Below are positions 62,140-64,000 of a stretch of 64,000 nucleotides of DNA, piece after piece. The notes beneath the pieces were generated by a model. The model worked only from the letters and a program-made list of their open reading frames with translations. It did not search any database and was not told the origin of the DNA. The stretch comes from Nitrobacteraceae bacterium AZCC 2146 (GTDB lineage: Bacteria > Pseudomonadota > Alphaproteobacteria > Rhizobiales > Xanthobacteraceae), in contig JBAGRP010000001.1 of NCBI GenBank assembly GCA_036924855.1, positions 3,224,001-3,288,000 on the forward strand. Reading direction: 5' to 3'. How positions within the stretch are numbered: position 1 is the first letter of the stretch; each line of letters starts with the position of its first letter. Position numbers and translations under genes: made by a program.

Positions 62140-62285
62140 AAAGGCAGACTATATCGTTCTGCAGATGCAAAGAAGCCCGCCCCGGTCGGCTGCGACCTAT
62201 GTCCACCAACCTGTCGTCGATCAATATTGCGATGGCACCGGTTTGCACGCTAGATGCGCCGATAAACCGCTGAGAGACCAAGAAT

Positions 62286-63485
62286 ATGACGCCACTCTCT
62301 TGTTTCACTGCCACGGCCGTCACGTTCCTGGTTGCGTGTTTTATCCTGTCCGACACCTCGGCCCAGGTGCTGCCCGAACGCGACGCTTGCCTGCCGACAA
62401 CGTCCGCGAAGTCGCGAGATGGCAATTGCGTTCGATGCAACGCAGGACCGATTTCGACTGGAGCGAGTTTCATCAAGCTTGTCGAGAAAGTCCGCTCCCG
62501 GAACGAAGCTTACGATGACGTCGATCGCCGCATCGACGCGGCGAGCAACAACCCGGAGGTCGTCGATCTTCTCAAGGGACGGAATCTTGCCCGCGCGCTG
62601 TATGGCTCGGACGCAGATTTCATCGCAGGCGGAAACGCCTCCCGGTGCCTGCAGCCGGACAATCAAGCTGCGCTCGGCCGAGCGGTGGCGTTCCCGTGCG
62701 ACAAGATCCCCCGGGAAGGTCTGGCTGTTCTGCTCACCGCCGGACAATCCAACATTTCCAACACCGGGACCCCGGATCAAAACACCAGGCAGCTCTACCA
62801 GCCGCATAACGTCTTTTACAATTTCAATCGCTTCGACGGAAAATGCTACATCGCCCGCAATCCGGCGCTGGGAACGCCGGGAGATGGAGAGAACGTCGCG
62901 GTGCGCCTCGGCGACGATCTGATCGATCGCAAGATCTACAAGAACGTCCTGATCGCCCCCATCGCGATCGGCGGGACCTACCTCGAAGAATGGCGCCCGC
63001 GCGGCGGCAAGTACTTCGAAATCGTGCTCGCCGCGATCGCCGGCTTGCGCGACTACAATCTCGAGCCGACCGCCGTTCTCTGGCACCAGGGCGAATTTAA
63101 CGCATTAGCCTTTGCGACCAACGGCGCCGAGGACGGAACCAAACTGAACGTCACCACGCCCATGAGGGAGGCCGGGCGGCTTTCCTATATCCGGAATTAT
63201 CTGGAAATCATTGCCGGTATCCGCGCGGCTGACGTCGAGGCTCCCATTTTCATCGCTACGGCCACACGATGCGGAGCAGGACAGGACGAGATCATTCGAT
63301 CGGCGCAAGCGAGTATCCCGAACCCGTCGCTCGGCGTCTATGCCGGTCCCGACACGGATACGATCGGCGTATCCATGAGACCCGACCGCTGTCACATGAC
63401 GCATGCCGGCACCGATCAACACGCCAGGATGTGGGCAGATCGTCTTACAGACTATTCGGCGTCTCATTCTGGAAAGCGGCCCTAG
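62286..63485 (+). CDS. Exported SGNH-type hydrolase, sialate O-acetylesterase-like
   Basis: 399 residues with an N-terminal signal peptide (MTPLSCFTATAVTFLVACFI, cleavage near TSAQ). Block I is AVLLTAGQSNISNTGTP with S155. LIAPIAIGGTYLEEW and AVLWHQGEFNALAF supply the glycine and Q/E blocks, and MRPDRCHMTHAGTDQHARMW the final Asp-x-x-His. This matches the SASA/carbohydrate-esterase pattern. Residues 35-140 form a cysteine-containing extension before the catalytic core that I do not recognise. It probably deacetylates cell-surface polysaccharide. The 146 bp upstream are the divergent promoter with the ligase-like gene. Confidence 0.85.
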   Translation: MTPLSCFTATAVTFLVACFILSDTSAQVLPERDACLPTTSAKSRDGNCVRCNAGPISTGASFIKLVEKVRSRNEAYDDVDRRIDAASNNPEVVDLLKGRNLARALYGSDADFIAGGNASRCLQPDNQAALGRAVAFPCDKIPREGLAVLLTAGQSNISNTGTPDQNTRQLYQPHNVFYNFNRFDGKCYIARNPALGTPGDGENVAVRLGDDLIDRKIYKNVLIAPIAIGGTYLEEWRPRGGKYFEIVLAAIAGLRDYNLEPTAVLWHQGEFNALAFATNGAEDGTKLNVTTPMREAGRLSYIRNYLEIIAGIRAADVEAPIFIATATRCGAGQDEIIRSAQASIPNPSLGVYAGPDTDTIGVSMRPDRCHMTHAGTDQHARMWADRLTDYSASHSGKRP

Positions 63486-63843
63486 ATGGGGTGCGCCACG
63501 AACGGATAACCGAGTTGCATGACATCACGGGCGCAGGGAATGGCGCGCCGTTCAGAATCGGACAAATTTCCAACGGATAAGATTTTTGCATGCGGATGAA
63601 GCAGAAAAATCTGAAACCGCCTATTCGCGCAACTCAACCGAAGAAGAGAGCCTCTTCGAACCCGCGACGAAGGCATTCCAGATGATTGCGTCAGCCGCAT
63701 GCGCCGATCAGGCGCGCCCGGCAGGAAGAAACCGCTAACTCTTATGTAGGCGCGCGATGGCTCCCGGCATCGACCGCACTCGGGCAATCGACGCCTTCCG
63801 GGCTCCCTTGTCGGTCTCAGTTTGGCCGGATCGAGCGTACCGA
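63486..63843. other. Intergenic region without a supported gene
   Basis: About 360 bp between convergent genes, less GC-rich than its surroundings. I see no reading frame with family resemblance, no strong hairpin and no repeat of the types found elsewhere in the window. Confidence 0.6.
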
Positions 63844-63999
63844 TCAGGCGGCGCGAGACTTCGCCATATGCGCGGCGATGGCGTCCATCAATCCCGGCGA
63901 CAGGCAATCATAGGGTTCGAGCCCGAGTTCCCTGAGCCGCGCGCGGATGCCGTCCATCTCCGCCGGATCGACGCCGGCCTCGATCACCGACGACACGAA
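63844..63999 (-). CDS. C-terminal fragment of an unidentified protein
   Basis: The last 51 codons of a gene entering from the right edge, ending AHMAKSRAA before a TGA. The visible part includes [18 protein letters not shown] and [20 protein letters not shown]. Codon use is normal for the genome, so it is very likely a real gene end. I do not recognise the family. Confidence 0.6.
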   Translation of the reverse strand, partial: FVSSVIEAGVDPAEMDGIRARLRELGLEPYDCLSPGLMDAIAAHMAKSRAA

Positions 64000-64000
64000 C

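Noticed and set aside
1..64000. CRISPR arrays, tRNA or rRNA genes, insertion sequences and prophage
   Set aside because: I saw no regularly spaced direct repeats with unique spacers, no tRNA-like cloverleaf, no transposase or integrase and no phage structural gene.

Overview
The window is GC-rich, densely packed DNA from an alphaproteobacterium. The codon bias, the long spurious antisense reading frames, the mix of LIV-type ABC transporters with heterocycle and amine catabolism, and the intergenic palindromic repeats that begin GTCATTCCGGG or CGTCATTGCGAG all suggest the Bradyrhizobium/Rhodopseudomonas group. That placement is inference: there is no rRNA or marker gene here. I found no tRNA, rRNA, CRISPR array, insertion sequence or phage gene.

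Layout. (1) 1-9752: a minus-strand operon with an amidohydrolase, a three-subunit molybdenum hydroxylase whose iron-sulfur subunit is fused to a CoxG domain, and a LIV-type ABC transporter that runs off the left edge. A divergent MarR gene shares an intergenic region holding a perfect 11-bp-arm palindrome. (2) 9958-14213: a flavin/2Fe-2S reductase overlapping a MOSC protein, an MHS-type MFS transporter, a RidA protein and a divergent XRE-cupin regulator. (3) 14214-24697: a minus-strand operon of a dipeptide-type ABC transporter, GMC oxidoreductase, M20 hydrolase, and a fumarate-reductase-like flavoprotein with a minimal 2Fe-2S partner. (4) 24859-37987: sarcosine oxidase soxBDAG, a DUF5943-type protein and a dipeptidase on the minus strand, divergent from a complete LIV transporter followed by a GbdR-like AraC regulator. 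This resembles a glycine betaine/sarcosine catabolic regulon. (5) 38183-41298: a NorQ/CbbQ AAA+ ATPase and its VWA partner.

(6) 41306-46309: an amide locus with a MetX-like alpha/beta hydrolase, a damaged NCS1 permease, an aliphatic amidase broken by a one-base frameshift, and the AmiR/AmiC sensor pair. An intrinsic terminator lies exactly where ANTAR antitermination would act. (7) 46637-48740: a NicC-like flavin monooxygenase and a PuuE-type deacetylase. (8) 48831-49134: an intergenic cluster of three repeat types. (9) 49166-59391: an acyl-CoA ligase, class III aminotransferase, HyuB, HyuA and a lone family-5 solute-binding protein, with a MocR-type regulator upstream. (10) 59645-63485: an acyltransferase, an O-antigen-ligase-like membrane protein and an exported SGNH esterase. 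The right edge holds the C-terminus of an unidentified protein.

Taken together, the window is a catabolic neighbourhood. At least five transport-plus-enzyme modules for nitrogen-containing small molecules sit side by side, most with their own regulator. The substrates of modules 1, 3 and 9 cannot be read from sequence alone. The most interesting leads are the flavoprotein/GMC/M20 operon, the MOSC-reductase pair, the HyuAB/aminotransferase/CoA-ligase operon, and the decaying amide locus with its leader terminator.
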